This document shows, one piece after another, positions 30,679 to 39,530 of a DNA stretch of 64,000 nt; the stretch's first letter is position 1; every line of letters starts with the position of its first letter. Location of the stretch: positions 62,001-126,000 of the forward strand of contig JOAA01000017.1 of the NCBI GenBank assembly GCA_000720375.1, in the 5' to 3' direction. The position numbers and the translations under genes were made by a program. The notes under the pieces were generated by a model that saw nothing but the letters and a program-made list of their open reading frames with translations, was not told where the DNA came from and searched no databases. Source of the stretch: Rhodococcus rhodnii (GTDB lineage: Bacteria; Actinomycetota; Actinomycetes; Mycobacteriales; Pseudonocardiaceae).

Positions 30679-33429
30679 ATGTGGCGCGTTACACGGCGCA
30701 AAGCCCTGACGAAGAAGTTGCGTTCGCTGACGACCCGCGCGACCGAACTCTTCGGCGCCACGCTCCCCAGCGATGCATCCGACGACGTCGGGCTCGCGAT
30801 CGCGCTGACGCGGCGCGCGGAGATGATCAGCAAGCGACTGGGCGATGTCGACCCGGACACCCGGATCGAATTGTCGACAATCCTGTTGGTTGCCTTCGAC
30901 TACACCCGTGACGACGATGATCTCGCGTCCGCCGTGGCCCACGCGCGAACGGCACTGTCCGCCATTCCGCTTGAGCAGGACGGTCGGCTCGTCGCGGTGG
31001 TTGCCCTGGGCAGGGCGCTGGTCACGGTGGCCGACGTGTACTACGACGACAACACACTCGACGAGGCCCTGGACCTGCTGCGTCCGGCGGTCGCGTCAGC
31101 GGCACCGGACGATCCGTACCGCGCTACCGTGATCATCGCCCTGCTCCAGGCGCTGGTCACGCGTCGTGCCCACAGCAATGACGACACCGTCATCGTCGAC
31201 ACCATCATGGAGACGAAACGGTTGGTGGAGCTACTTCCTGAGGACTTCTCGCCGCGTGACATGCTGGCCCTGAGCGCACTGCTCGGGGAACGCGCGCACT
31301 TCATGAACCGCGGCGATCTCGACGGCATGCGGGCGTCGCAACCGGCCATCGAGGACCAATTGGATCGGCTCGAACCCGGCGCACCGTACACCGACCGGTA
31401 TCGCCTGGCCTCGATGGAACAGTCCCTCATGCTGTGGCTTCTGCGCCGGGAACCCGCGCCGGCCGAGGACATCGCGGAGTACGTGGAGCTCTTTCGCCAC
31501 GCGCGGCTGACCTCGCCAGAGCGGCTGAGCCATCTGGAGTCGCTTAGCACGCATGTCCTTGCCCAGGTCGACCTGACCAACGACATCGAACTGCTCGACC
31601 ACTGCATCGACCTGCTGACCGACGGCATGCGCGCCCTGCCCGAGAGCACCGCGGAGTACCGGTCGCTCGGTGGCTATCTCGGCAACGCGTTGGCCTACCG
31701 ATTCGACATCACCGGTGACGCCGCGGTCCTGGAGCGCGCGATCACGTTGCAGCGGCAGCGAATGCTCGTCATCCGGCCAGGAACGACCAAAGACGCTCTC
31801 GCACGCTCCGATCTCGGTAGTGCGCTGCGCCGCCACTATCTGCTCACCGGTGACGAACGCTCCTACGACGAAGCGATGACCCTGCTCCGAACCGCGCTCA
31901 CCGACACGAGATTCGTCGCGGGGCGGCTGAACGATGCCAGGAAGGCCGGTGAGCTCGCGGCGGCGGCGGGCCGCTGGAACGACGCGGCCGACGCGTTCGC
32001 CGAGGGTGTCGGCCTGCTGCCCGCACTGGCCTGGCTCGGGCTCGATCGCGCCGACCAGGAGCAAAACCTCGCGCCGTGGTCGGAGTTCGTCAATCAGGCA
32101 GCCGCGGCGCACGCACGGGCAGGCAAGGCGGCTCGCGCCGTGGAGATCCTCGAGCACGGACGCGCCGTGCTGACCCACCACACGCTCGATATCCGCAGCG
32201 ACACCGCGCGCCTGCGCGCCGCCCTACCGGATCTCGCCGCCCGCCTGGACCGGATCCAGCTCGACCTCACCCAGACCAGCGAGCATGCGCGTCGCCATGC
32301 CCTCGCGCGGGACTGGGACACGCTCGTCGCCGACATCCGCACCCGCGCGGGTTTCACCGACTTCCTCCGTGCTCCACGGCAGGCAGCACTACGGCCAGCG
32401 GACGGGCAGACAGTCGTCATGATCAATGTGGCCGTCTTGGGGTGCGACGCGTTCGTGGTCACCTCCGCAGGCGTGCAACTGATCCCGCTGCCCGAACTCA
32501 CCGCGCAGGACGTCGCCACCCGGGCCGCGGCCTTCCACTACGTGGTCGCGAAACGGGACAGCATCGCCGAGACTCTCGACTGGATGTGGCGCACGATCAC
32601 CGCACCAGTCCTCGACGCGCTCGGCCACACCGGACGACCAGCCGAGGACGCGGCCTGGCCGCGCGTGCACTGGTGCCCCACCGGAATGCTCGGCTTTCTT
32701 CCCCTGCACGCGGCCGCCGCCCAAGACCCAGCCGCCCCGGGTGATGCGGTGCTGGACCGGGTCGTGTCCTCCTACGCGATCAGCCTACGCACGCTGGGGG
32801 CCGCCACCCGGCATCGCGACCCGCCAGCCGAACTGCGGTCTCTACTGGTGGTGTCCATGCCACACACACCGAGCCTGACACCCCTGCCTGGGGCAACCCG
32901 TGAAAAGGACAAGCTGGCCGCCCTCGTGCACACCGCAGTCCTCGACGGCGACCGCGCCGTCCACTCCGAGGTGAGCACGGCCCTTCGCAAGCATGCCTGG
33001 GCGCACTTCGCCTGCCATGCCGAACACCACCCACGCAACCCGAGCCGAAGCACGCTCTTCCTGCACGACCACCAGACCACACCGTTCACTGTCCTGGACA
33101 TCTCCCGGCTGCGCCTGGAACACGCCCAGCTCGCCTACCTCTCCGCCTGCGAAACCGCCCGCGGCAGTGCGCACCTGCCCAACGAGGCACTACATCTCGG
33201 TGGTGCCCTGCAACTCGCCGGCTACCAGCACGTCATCGCCACCCTCTGGCGAATCCACGACAAGCTGGCCGCCACGGTCGCCGAACAGGTCTACGATCAC
33301 TTCCACGACGGCCCGACCCTGGAACCGACACGCGCCGCCCGCGCCGTCCACCACGCCGTGCTTGCCCTACGCCACCGCTTCCCTGACGATCCAGCCCTGT
33401 GGGCGAGCTACGTCCACTTCGGACCTTGA
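30679..33429 (+). CDS. TPR-CHAT protease-like protein (916 aa)
   Basis: The N-terminal 600 residues are alpha-helical TPR-like repeats. A coiled segment follows near 520-560, then a caspase-like CHAT domain at about 650-916. The catalytic pair is present: His780 in HFACHAEHH and Cys824 in YLSACETARG. The family ending (ALQLAGYQHVIATLWRIHD, WASYVHFGP) is complete. CHAT proteases act in bacterial regulated-death and CRISPR-linked (Craspase) systems, normally activated through their repeats. Here the gene follows the DUF6338 membrane protein by 3 bases. A conflict or stress-death role is inference from the fold and the operon. Confidence 0.9.
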   Translation: MWRVTRRKALTKKLRSLTTRATELFGATLPSDASDDVGLAIALTRRAEMISKRLGDVDPDTRIELSTILLVAFDYTRDDDDLASAVAHARTALSAIPLEQDGRLVAVVALGRALVTVADVYYDDNTLDEALDLLRPAVASAAPDDPYRATVIIALLQALVTRRAHSNDDTVIVDTIMETKRLVELLPEDFSPRDMLALSALLGERAHFMNRGDLDGMRASQPAIEDQLDRLEPGAPYTDRYRLASMEQSLMLWLLRREPAPAEDIAEYVELFRHARLTSPERLSHLESLSTHVLAQVDLTNDIELLDHCIDLLTDGMRALPESTAEYRSLGGYLGNALAYRFDITGDAAVLERAITLQRQRMLVIRPGTTKDALARSDLGSALRRHYLLTGDERSYDEAMTLLRTALTDTRFVAGRLNDARKAGELAAAAGRWNDAADAFAEGVGLLPALAWLGLDRADQEQNLAPWSEFVNQAAAAHARAGKAARAVEILEHGRAVLTHHTLDIRSDTARLRAALPDLAARLDRIQLDLTQTSEHARRHALARDWDTLVADIRTRAGFTDFLRAPRQAALRPADGQTVVMINVAVLGCDAFVVTSAGVQLIPLPELTAQDVATRAAAFHYVVAKRDSIAETLDWMWRTITAPVLDALGHTGRPAEDAAWPRVHWCPTGMLGFLPLHAAAAQDPAAPGDAVLDRVVSSYAISLRTLGAATRHRDPPAELRSLLVVSMPHTPSLTPLPGATREKDKLAALVHTAVLDGDRAVHSEVSTALRKHAWAHFACHAEHHPRNPSRSTLFLHDHQTTPFTVLDISRLRLEHAQLAYLSACETARGSAHLPNEALHLGGALQLAGYQHVIATLWRIHDKLAATVAEQVYDHFHDGPTLEPTRAARAVHHAVLALRHRFPDDPALWASYVHFGP

Positions 33430-34114
33430 CACAGCCAGAAGGGTTGACACCGACGCAGGAGATGTTGAGTAGTGCGTCAGTTGTGGCGTTCTAGATCTGA
33501 CAGATCACCTACATGGGACTGTTGGGTTGCGAGCGCTGGCGCAGGCTCGTCAGGAGGCGCGGTGGCGGGGAACGACTGACAAACAGTTCGAGGATGGCCT
33601 TCCGTCCTTTTAAGACAGTCGACATCGGACCTGTTCCTGGCGTTCCCATCTCGCGAGGAGACGGTCAACCCACGGACGGCAAGCATCGGAGTCACCAACG
33701 CTGGTGTCAACGCCTGGTTCGACGGTCCGCCCGGACACCTTGCCAGATGTGAACCCCGAACCACCCAGCCTGACGGGACAAAGAACGAGGCGCACAAGCG
33801 CTCGCGGAAGCCCCGGCAGGGCTGCCGTCGATCGACCATCTCACCACCGCACTTCTCCCCGCCCCGTCAACACCGCCCCTGAAACGAGGCTCTCCAGTCG
33901 CGTCCAACTGGGGTGAACCTGCGCGTGTAGCGCAGCTGAGACCTGGAGATCCACTACTGTGCCCCGCTCCGGCGCGCTATCAGTCAGCGCTCGCATCATC
34001 GTGGTTCGGTCTCCATGATGCGTGGCAGAGCCGGGTTGTCGCCCCATCTGTTCCAAGGGGACAGACCCGGCCGCGGATGACCTATTGTCGTTCGAGATCC
34101 GCGCCGGTGTCCAG
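33430..34114. other. Intergenic region with no convincing gene
   Basis: About 685 bases lie between the CHAT gene and the small membrane protein. Frames of 60-120 codons on both strands lack ribosome binding sites and family resemblance and are Arg/Ser-rich, as noise frames in GC-rich DNA are. It may be decayed sequence. I see no repeats or RNA gene. Confidence 0.45.
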
Positions 34115-34249
34115 CTACCCATGGCGTGGTCCGCTTGGTGGCCGGGGCGGGATCATGGCCGCGCAGGTGATCACCAGCGCCGCGAGCATGAGCGCGGTGG
34201 TGATGACGTCGATTATGGCGGTGATGACTAGTTCGGTAAGCATGGTCAT
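34115..34249 (-). CDS. Small membrane protein overlapping terC (44 aa)
   Basis: From ATG 34249 (overlapping the terC stop as ATGA) or ATG 34243 (with AGGA six bases upstream), the frame encodes MTMLTELVITAIIDVITTAL, MLAALVITCAAMIPPRPPSG and a short tail. That is one long or two short hydrophobic segments with no charged residues apart from a Glu and an Asp. It is translationally coupled to terC. Small membrane proteins of this sort can regulate transporters. No family is recognised. Confidence 0.5.
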   Translation of the reverse strand: MTMLTELVITAIIDVITTALMLAALVITCAAMIPPRPPSGPRHG

Positions 34250-35265
34250 TCCTGGGATGTGGCGGCTTTCTGACTGTGCAGACCGGTACGGCGCTTGGCG
34301 TGCAGGCTGGTCAGGGTGACGGTCGCCAGGATGATGACGATGACAGCCAAGGAGATCGGGGTAGGGATCTGCGGCACGCCCGGCCAGATTCCATGTGCCC
34401 AGTGCAACACCAGCTTCACACCGATGAAGGCGAGGATGACCGCGAGGCCGTGGTTGAGATGAACGAGCTTGGCCAGCGCGGCGCGCAGTACGAAGTAGAG
34501 CGCGCGGAGGCCGAGTAAGGCGAATGCGTTGGTGGCGAAGACAAGGTATGGGTCTTCAGTGATGCCGTAGACGGCGGGTACTGAGTCGACGGCGAACACC
34601 ACGTCGGTGGCGAAGACGGCCACCACCACGACTGCCAGCGGAGTGAGTGCGCGTCGCCCGTGGTCGCGGACGGTGAGGCGGGTGCCGCGGTAGTCGTCGG
34701 TGACCGGCATCAGCTTGCGCAGCAACCGGACTGATCTCATCCGGGAGATGTCCCGCTCGGCGCCTGCACCGGTCACCGCCTGGTGCAGGATCTTCAGTGC
34801 CGAGGCGAACAAGATCATGCCGAAGACGAGAAACGCCCAGGTTCCGGCCGCCAGTAGCGCGGCACCGGCTGCGATGAAGACGCCTCGCAGCACCAGTGCG
34901 CCGACGATGCCGTAGAGCAGAACGCGTTGCTGCACGGCGGGTGGGACCGCGAATGCCGCAAGCAGCAGCATGAACACGAACAGGTTGTCCACCGACAGGG
35001 ACTTCTCCACCACGAAGCCGGTCAGGAACTCGAGCGCCTGGCCACTGCCGATGTCAAGCCACAGCCAGCATCCGAAGAGCACCGGTAGCGCGAGATAGAA
35101 CACCGACCACCCAACGGCTTCCCGCATCGACACGTCGTGCGGGCGACGGGTGACCACGAAGTCGGTCACCAGCAGGGCTAGCAGGACCGCGATACTGAGC
35201 AGCCACAAACCCGTCGATCCGATGGATTCGTTTGGGCGCGCCAAAGCAAGGGCCGTGCCGGGCAT
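34246..35265 (-). CDS. TerC-family integral membrane metal exporter (339 aa)
   Basis: About nine helices with TerC motifs: FVVEKSLSVDNLFVFMLLLA near residue 90, ATDVVFAVDSVPAVYGITED near 225 with conserved acidic residues in the helices, and RALYFVLRAAL. TerC/Alx proteins export Mn(II) or supply metal to secreted proteins. The yybP-ykoY-type riboswitch upstream supports manganese control. The ATG at 35265 follows GGAGGTCC. The C terminus (SLHAKRRTGLHSQKAATS) is a short basic tail. A small membrane protein gene overlaps its stop. Confidence 0.92.
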   Translation of the reverse strand: MPGTALALARPNESIGSTGLWLLSIAVLLALLVTDFVVTRRPHDVSMREAVGWSVFYLALPVLFGCWLWLDIGSGQALEFLTGFVVEKSLSVDNLFVFMLLLAAFAVPPAVQQRVLLYGIVGALVLRGVFIAAGAALLAAGTWAFLVFGMILFASALKILHQAVTGAGAERDISRMRSVRLLRKLMPVTDDYRGTRLTVRDHGRRALTPLAVVVVAVFATDVVFAVDSVPAVYGITEDPYLVFATNAFALLGLRALYFVLRAALAKLVHLNHGLAVILAFIGVKLVLHWAHGIWPGVPQIPTPISLAVIVIILATVTLTSLHAKRRTGLHSQKAATSQE

Positions 35266-35279
35266 CAGGACCTCCTCGA

Positions 35280-35392
35280 ACGTCGATGTTCGAGGTCTCC
35301 TTCACCCGATAGGGCGACCTCCCGGGGACACCAACTGGTGTCCGTACTGACCGGGCAGGCCTTTGGGAAGTACTCCCCTCACTGCCCAGTAT
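35280..35392 (-). ncRNA. Manganese riboswitch, yybP-ykoY type, upstream of terC
   Basis: On the minus strand the leader contains GGGGAGTA near its 5' end, CCAAAGGCC, a hairpin around GGACACC/GGTGTCC, then GAGGTCGCCC, CGGGTGAAGGAGACCTC, and a hairpin CGAACATCGACGTTCG just before the terC ribosome site. The GGGGAGTA start and the closing GTCGCCC...GGTGAAGGAGACCTC are hallmarks of the yybP-ykoY motif in actinobacterial terC leaders. GATACT (35393-35388) serves as -10 with TTTACT 17 bases above. Confidence 0.7.
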
Positions 35393-35410
35393 CAACCTTG
35401 AGGGTCAAAA

Positions 35411-35437
35411 AGTAAAGCAACAGTAAAGAGTAGTAAA
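35411..35437 (-). promoter_or_regulatory. Three TTTACT direct repeats above the terC promoter
   Basis: AGTAAA occurs on the plus strand at 35411-35416, 35422-35427 and 35432-35437 (TTTACT on the minus strand, spacing 11 and 10). The copy closest to the gene doubles as the -35 element. Repeats on one face of the helix suggest a response-regulator site such as a PhoP-like box; the regulator is unknown. Confidence 0.5.
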
Positions 35438-35595
35438 TATAGGTCGGCCAGACTGGACGATGCCCGAGGCGCTCACCAGGACTTAGCCCGCAACCGTACA
35501 GAAAGTCCTTAAAGGACGAAGCTGGGCAACTGTCCGGCGTGCCCGGTCGCCTCTCGATCCTCGCCTGCCGTGCCCAGCAACCTCACCATTAGGGA

Positions 35596-35855
35596 TCAGG
35601 AAGCGACTCCTACCGGCACCGCTCCCCGCTTCATGATGGCCAGCATCGCTTCCCACAGCTCGACCTGGTTGCCGAGCATCAGCAGTACCGGGTCTCCTTT
35701 GTGGACACCGTGGGCGGCCAGCCACGACGACAGGCGGTCCGAGGCCCGGGACAGCAGTCGTGGACCGGCAACGGCGCGGGCGTGCTCGCCGCGCAGCCGC
35801 AACAACTGGTCCCTGCTCTGCAGATACGCGTCGGTCGCGTTGGACAGCGGCTTGT
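35596..35855 (-). pseudogene. AMP-dependent acyl-CoA ligase N-terminal fragment
   Basis: The minus-strand frame reads LSNATDAYLQSRDQLLRLRG and later DPVLLMLGNQVELWEAMLAI, ending GVAS and a stop at 35596. This is the first ~85 residues of an aryl/acyl-CoA ligase (ASDRLSSWLAAHGVHKGD region). The start codon region and all later adenylation motifs are absent. It directly follows the stop of the NIPSNAP gene, so the ligase was probably the last gene of the catabolic operon before truncation. Confidence 0.7.
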
Positions 35856-35856
35856 G

Positions 35857-36171
35857 TCAGCGAAGGCCGGATGCAGGGGTCGGTTCCAAGCGGACCGTGG
35901 ACTCGGTCCTGCCCACCAGCGCGGAGAAGGTGTCGACCACGGCCGCACACCGGGGATGCTGGTGGACGGCGTCCAGGATGCGTTCGCGGTCGGCCGCGTC
36001 CTCGAACCGCCGGATCCATACGAAGCTGTCCTCGTCGCCGATCACGGTGAACGCTCCCACCACGTTCATTCCCATCTCCCGGTGCAGCGGGATGACGGTC
36101 TCGTCCATGTAGCCGGCCAGTTGGGCGCCGCTGCCAGGGCGGGCGTACTCCGTGCGGATCTCGTAGAACAT
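35857..36171 (-). CDS. NIPSNAP-family protein (104 aa)
   Basis: A single ferredoxin-like barrel domain: FYEIRTEYARPGSGAQLAGY, then SFVWIRRFEDAADRERILDA. NIPSNAP domains are found in small dimeric proteins, often beside aromatic or polyketide degradation genes; their biochemical role is unclear. The ATG at 36171 has GGAGG 8 bases upstream. It is fourth in the operon that begins with the flavin monooxygenase, 25 bases after the SnoaL-like gene. Confidence 0.87.
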   Translation of the reverse strand: MFYEIRTEYARPGSGAQLAGYMDETVIPLHREMGMNVVGAFTVIGDEDSFVWIRRFEDAADRERILDAVHQHPRCAAVVDTFSALVGRTESTVRLEPTPASGLR

Positions 36172-36196
36172 CGGTGCTCCTCCTTCGCGGTAGCCG

Positions 36197-36673
36197 TCAG
36201 CGCTGGGCAGCGCCGCGCGCGGCGGCGAGCGCGTAGACGTCCGGAGATCCCTCCCACGGACCGGTGCGCACCACGGCCCAATGGGTGATCAGCCAGCGTC
36301 CGCCGAGCTTGCGGAGCCTGAGCTGCCAGTAGCCGCGCATCGTGCAGTGGTCGACGACACCGGGTTCCGCGGGGACGTGGTGGTAGGCGACCATGTGCGT
36401 GCGGCACTCGGCCTCGTCGCCCGCCAGCCGCACGACGAGGTTCGAGGCGGCGTGGTGGGTGCAGTCGAAGCCTTCCAGGGTCCCGCGGGCCAGCTCGACG
36501 AGGTCGTCGGCCGGCACGGTCGTCGGCGGTCTTCCGAAGTGGTGGGCCGACAGGTCCAGAAGCACTTCATCGGCGAACAGTCGCCGCAGGGCGGCCCAGT
36601 CCCGGTCGTCCTGGGCGTGGGCGAGGCCGGCGACGATATCGGCGACCGCCACTCGGTCTTCCAGTGCGCTCAC
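36197..36673 (-). CDS. SnoaL-like/NTF2-fold protein (158 aa)
   Basis: An NTF2-like cone fold (VAVADIVAGLAHAQDDRDWA, FADEVLLDLSAHHFGRPP, GYWQLRLRKLGGRWLITHWA). Members are polyketide cyclases, ring-hydroxylating dioxygenase beta-like subunits or dehydratases. The GTG at 36673 overlaps the stop of the CocE gene as GTGA. Its place after a monooxygenase and hydrolase suggests a step in breakdown or modification of a cyclic substrate. The exact reaction is not inferable. Confidence 0.85.
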   Translation of the reverse strand: MSALEDRVAVADIVAGLAHAQDDRDWAALRRLFADEVLLDLSAHHFGRPPTTVPADDLVELARGTLEGFDCTHHAASNLVVRLAGDEAECRTHMVAYHHVPAEPGVVDHCTMRGYWQLRLRKLGGRWLITHWAVVRTGPWEGSPDVYALAAARGAAQR

Positions 36674-38433
36674 ACCAGCACCTCCGCGCGTTCGATCAGT
36701 GGCAGGACCAGGCGGCTGGGACGGGTCGGTCCGTGGTGGACCCGGTTCACCGCGATGGCTAGGTCGTCCTCGCCGTCGGTGGCGATCACCCTGCCCGTGT
36801 TGGTGTTGCGGTCGTAGCGGGGGAAGTTGCTGCTGGAGACCTCGAGCCTGATGCGGTGTCCTGGCAGGAAAACGTTCGACGTGACGCGCAGGTCGATGGT
36901 CAGTTCGTAGACCGTCCCGGGTGCCAGGGGCGTCGGTTCGGTGAGTGACTCGCGGTAGCGGGCACGCTGGATGCCTTCGCACAGCACGATCGCTCTGCCG
37001 TCGGGGTGCACGTCGACGAGTTTTCCGGTGAAGTCGGTGTCCGGTGCCGAGGACGAGACGTGCAGTACCAGGGTGACGTGACCGGTGACCTCGACGGGAC
37101 GGTCGAGGACGGCAGTGGTGAAGCACAGCACGTCCTCGCGCGTCTCGATTGCCGCCTGGTCGGCCGGTCCGGGATAGGCGCCGGGCGCGGCGGCGAGCAC
37201 GGTGCCACCCAGAGTGGGGACCGGGCGGCGCGGGTCGTAGAGGAAGGTGTCCGCCGCCTCCACCGACGGGGTGTCGCGCGTCAGGATGCCGTCTCCGGTA
37301 GCGCTGTTGGCGCGGCCGTCCCCCGCCAGGAAGAACTCGGTGTAGCGGGTGTCGGGCAGCGGCCAGTCCAGCTCGTCGCGCCACCGGTCGATGCCCATGA
37401 CGAAGATCCGGACCCGGTTGGCGTCATCGGGGGTTTCCGTCCGGCCGCGCACCCAGCGGTCGAAGAACCGCAGGTGCGCTCCGGTGACGTCGGCGGCTTT
37501 GATGCTGCCGCCGAGTCCGAACGACCGGTCGGGGAAGGTGCCGAGGTCGGCGCCATCGGCGTGGCACCAGGGGCCGATGAGCAGCCGCTGGCCGTCGCGG
37601 GCCGCGGCGCTGCCACCGTGGTGGCGCATCATCGTGTACGCCCGCACGGTTTCGCCGATGAACACGTCATACCAGCCACCCACCTGGAACGCCGGGACGG
37701 TGATGCTGGCGCACCGGTCGATCGCCGCGACGTCCTGCCAGAACGCGTCCCGTTCCGGATGGTCGAGCACCTCGCCGACCCAGGGCAGGTAGCGGGTCAG
37801 TGCGCCGCGGTTGGCGACCGGCAACGGGTCGTGCAGCAGCCGCGGGTCAGACAGGCCGGCCAGGAGGACCCTGGCGTCGGCCGGGTCCTCCTGGCCGGCG
37901 GCGAGGTCACGGCGCAGGTTGCGCAAGGCCGAGAGCGTGCCCCAGGTCAGGACGGCGTCCTGCGACAACGCGCCGCCCGGGGAGTACCACGGTGCCCCGT
38001 ACAGGTCGGCGGAACTCATCACGGGCGCGATCGCACGCAGCGCCGGTGCGCTGCGCACGGCCGCCTGCCACTGCGTGAATCCCATGTAGGACCCGCCCCA
38101 CATGCCGACCGCGCCGTCACACCACGACTGCTCGGCCAGCCAGGCGAGGGTGTCGGCACCATCAGAGCCCTCATGGGCGTTCGGTACGAACGTTCCTGGC
38201 GAGCGGGAGGTCCCGCGGACATCCTGTGCCACCACCGCGTAACCGGCGGCCACGAGGGCGAACACGTCCGGCAGCTTCGGATTGCCGTACATGCCGGCGT
38301 CGTCCTTGCCGTAGGGGGTGCGGACCAGCAACGCCGGAAACGGTCCCGGCCCCTCAGGCCGCCATACGTTGGTGGCGAGTGCGACACCGTCGCTCATCGG
38401 TACCGGCACGTCCACGTCGACGACGAAGCTCAC
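36670..38433 (-). CDS. CocE/NonD-family acyl hydrolase, peptidase S15 type (587 aa)
   Basis: An alpha/beta hydrolase of the X-Pro dipeptidyl-peptidase/cocaine esterase type: YGKDDAGMYG, the nucleophile elbow GMWGGSYMG near residue 120, a cap, and a C-terminal jelly-roll (VTGHVTLVLHVSSSAPDTDF). His in GPWCHADGAD may complete the triad. GTG 38433 is chosen because it overlaps the monooxygenase stop as GTGA; a GTG two codons earlier is possible. Such enzymes hydrolyse esters or amides of bulky acids. It is second in the four-gene operon. Confidence 0.88.
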   Translation of the reverse strand: MSFVVDVDVPVPMSDGVALATNVWRPEGPGPFPALLVRTPYGKDDAGMYGNPKLPDVFALVAAGYAVVAQDVRGTSRSPGTFVPNAHEGSDGADTLAWLAEQSWCDGAVGMWGGSYMGFTQWQAAVRSAPALRAIAPVMSSADLYGAPWYSPGGALSQDAVLTWGTLSALRNLRRDLAAGQEDPADARVLLAGLSDPRLLHDPLPVANRGALTRYLPWVGEVLDHPERDAFWQDVAAIDRCASITVPAFQVGGWYDVFIGETVRAYTMMRHHGGSAAARDGQRLLIGPWCHADGADLGTFPDRSFGLGGSIKAADVTGAHLRFFDRWVRGRTETPDDANRVRIFVMGIDRWRDELDWPLPDTRYTEFFLAGDGRANSATGDGILTRDTPSVEAADTFLYDPRRPVPTLGGTVLAAAPGAYPGPADQAAIETREDVLCFTTAVLDRPVEVTGHVTLVLHVSSSAPDTDFTGKLVDVHPDGRAIVLCEGIQRARYRESLTEPTPLAPGTVYELTIDLRVTSNVFLPGHRIRLEVSSSNFPRYDRNTNTGRVIATDGEDDLAIAVNRVHHGPTRPSRLVLPLIERAEVLV

Positions 38434-39530
38434 GCCCACACCGGTTCCTCGCTGATCATCCAGTGGCTGAACGCGACGTAGTGCCGTGCGAACTCCTGCG
38501 GCGTCGGCGCGTGCTCCACCGCCGCGGACAGCCTCGCCGCGTGGGCGTACCGCGGGATCTGGATGGTCTCGTAGGCAGCGAGCGCGGCGGGCACGTCGGC
38601 GGTGGCGGCGAGCAGGCAGGCGAGCAGGGCGGCGTCCTCGATGCCCAGCGTCGCACCGGCGGTGATGTGCGGCGACATCGCGTGGGCCGCGTCCCCGGCC
38701 AGCACGACCCGCGCGGAAACCCAGTGTGGCAGCGGTGGCACGAGCATGATCTGGTTGTGCAGGATCTGCTCCTCCGGCGTCGCAGCGATCAGCTCGGCCA
38801 GCACCGCGTTGCGCCCTCCCTGCTCGAGGTGGACGACCCGTTCCATGGCCTGCTGCTTCGGGGTGCCGGTCAGCGCGGGTGAGTTGAACTGGTTGACCAG
38901 CCAGTAGACGCCCCCGTCGTAGGTGCGCAGGTACCCGCCCCGGCAGCCGTGGGTGCCCAGGATCAGCCGGTCCTCGGGCACCGCGATGTCGGTGGCCGGA
39001 AGGACGGCGCGCCAGGCGTGGTGGCCGGGGTGTTCCCGCGCCGCGGTGCCGGGCACCAGCTGCGCACGCACCGACGAGTACGCGCCGTCCACTCCGACGA
39101 GTACGTCGGCGTCCTCGCTACTGCCGTCGGACAACCGGACCGTGACATGGTCCGCGTGCTCGTCGTACGCCTCGAACGCGGTGGCCAGACGGATGTTCTC
39201 CCGCCCAACGGAGTCAGCGAGCAGATCGTTCAGCTTTGCCCGGTGCACCAGCAGGTACTGGTGGTCCTCGACACCGAAGTCCGGGGTGTCGAGCAGCCGC
39301 CCGGCCGGGTCGTGGAAGTACATCTCGCTGGGTTTGCCGATGGCGCGCACCTGCTCGCCGATGCCGAGCTCGTCGAACACCGCCAGCGCGTTGGCCCAGA
39401 GTCCCAGTCCGGCCCCGGCGGCACGAATCTCCGGCGCACGCTCGCAGATCACCACATCGATCCCCGCGCGGCGCAGTGCGAGCCCACTCGTCAGGCCCAC
39501 GATCCCGCCACCGATCACCACAGCCCGCAT
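38430..39530 (-). CDS. FAD-dependent monooxygenase, PHBH/salicylate hydroxylase type (366 aa)
   Basis: GxGxxG near the N terminus (VVIGGGIVGLTSGLALRRAG), DG motif (VLVGVDGAYSSVRAQL), and GD motif (VVLAGDAAHAMSPHITAGAT). This is a single-component aromatic hydroxylase. It is the first gene of an operon with a CocE hydrolase, a SnoaL-like protein and a NIPSNAP protein, divergent from a LysR regulator. The ATG at 39530 overlaps the stop of a 10-codon upstream frame as TGATG, so its translation may be coupled. The substrate is unknown; aromatic or polyketide-like compounds fit. Confidence 0.9.
   Translation of the reverse strand: MRAVVIGGGIVGLTSGLALRRAGIDVVICERAPEIRAAGAGLGLWANALAVFDELGIGEQVRAIGKPSEMYFHDPAGRLLDTPDFGVEDHQYLLVHRAKLNDLLADSVGRENIRLATAFEAYDEHADHVTVRLSDGSSEDADVLVGVDGAYSSVRAQLVPGTAAREHPGHHAWRAVLPATDIAVPEDRLILGTHGCRGGYLRTYDGGVYWLVNQFNSPALTGTPKQQAMERVVHLEQGGRNAVLAELIAATPEEQILHNQIMLVPPLPHWVSARVVLAGDAAHAMSPHITAGATLGIEDAALLACLLAATADVPAALAAYETIQIPRYAHAARLSAAVEHAPTPQEFARHYVAFSHWMISEEPVWA

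Noticed and set aside
37006..38481. 491-codon plus-strand frame opposite the CocE gene
   Set aside because: Shadow of the hydrolase; Gly/Arg/Val-rich with no family resemblance.
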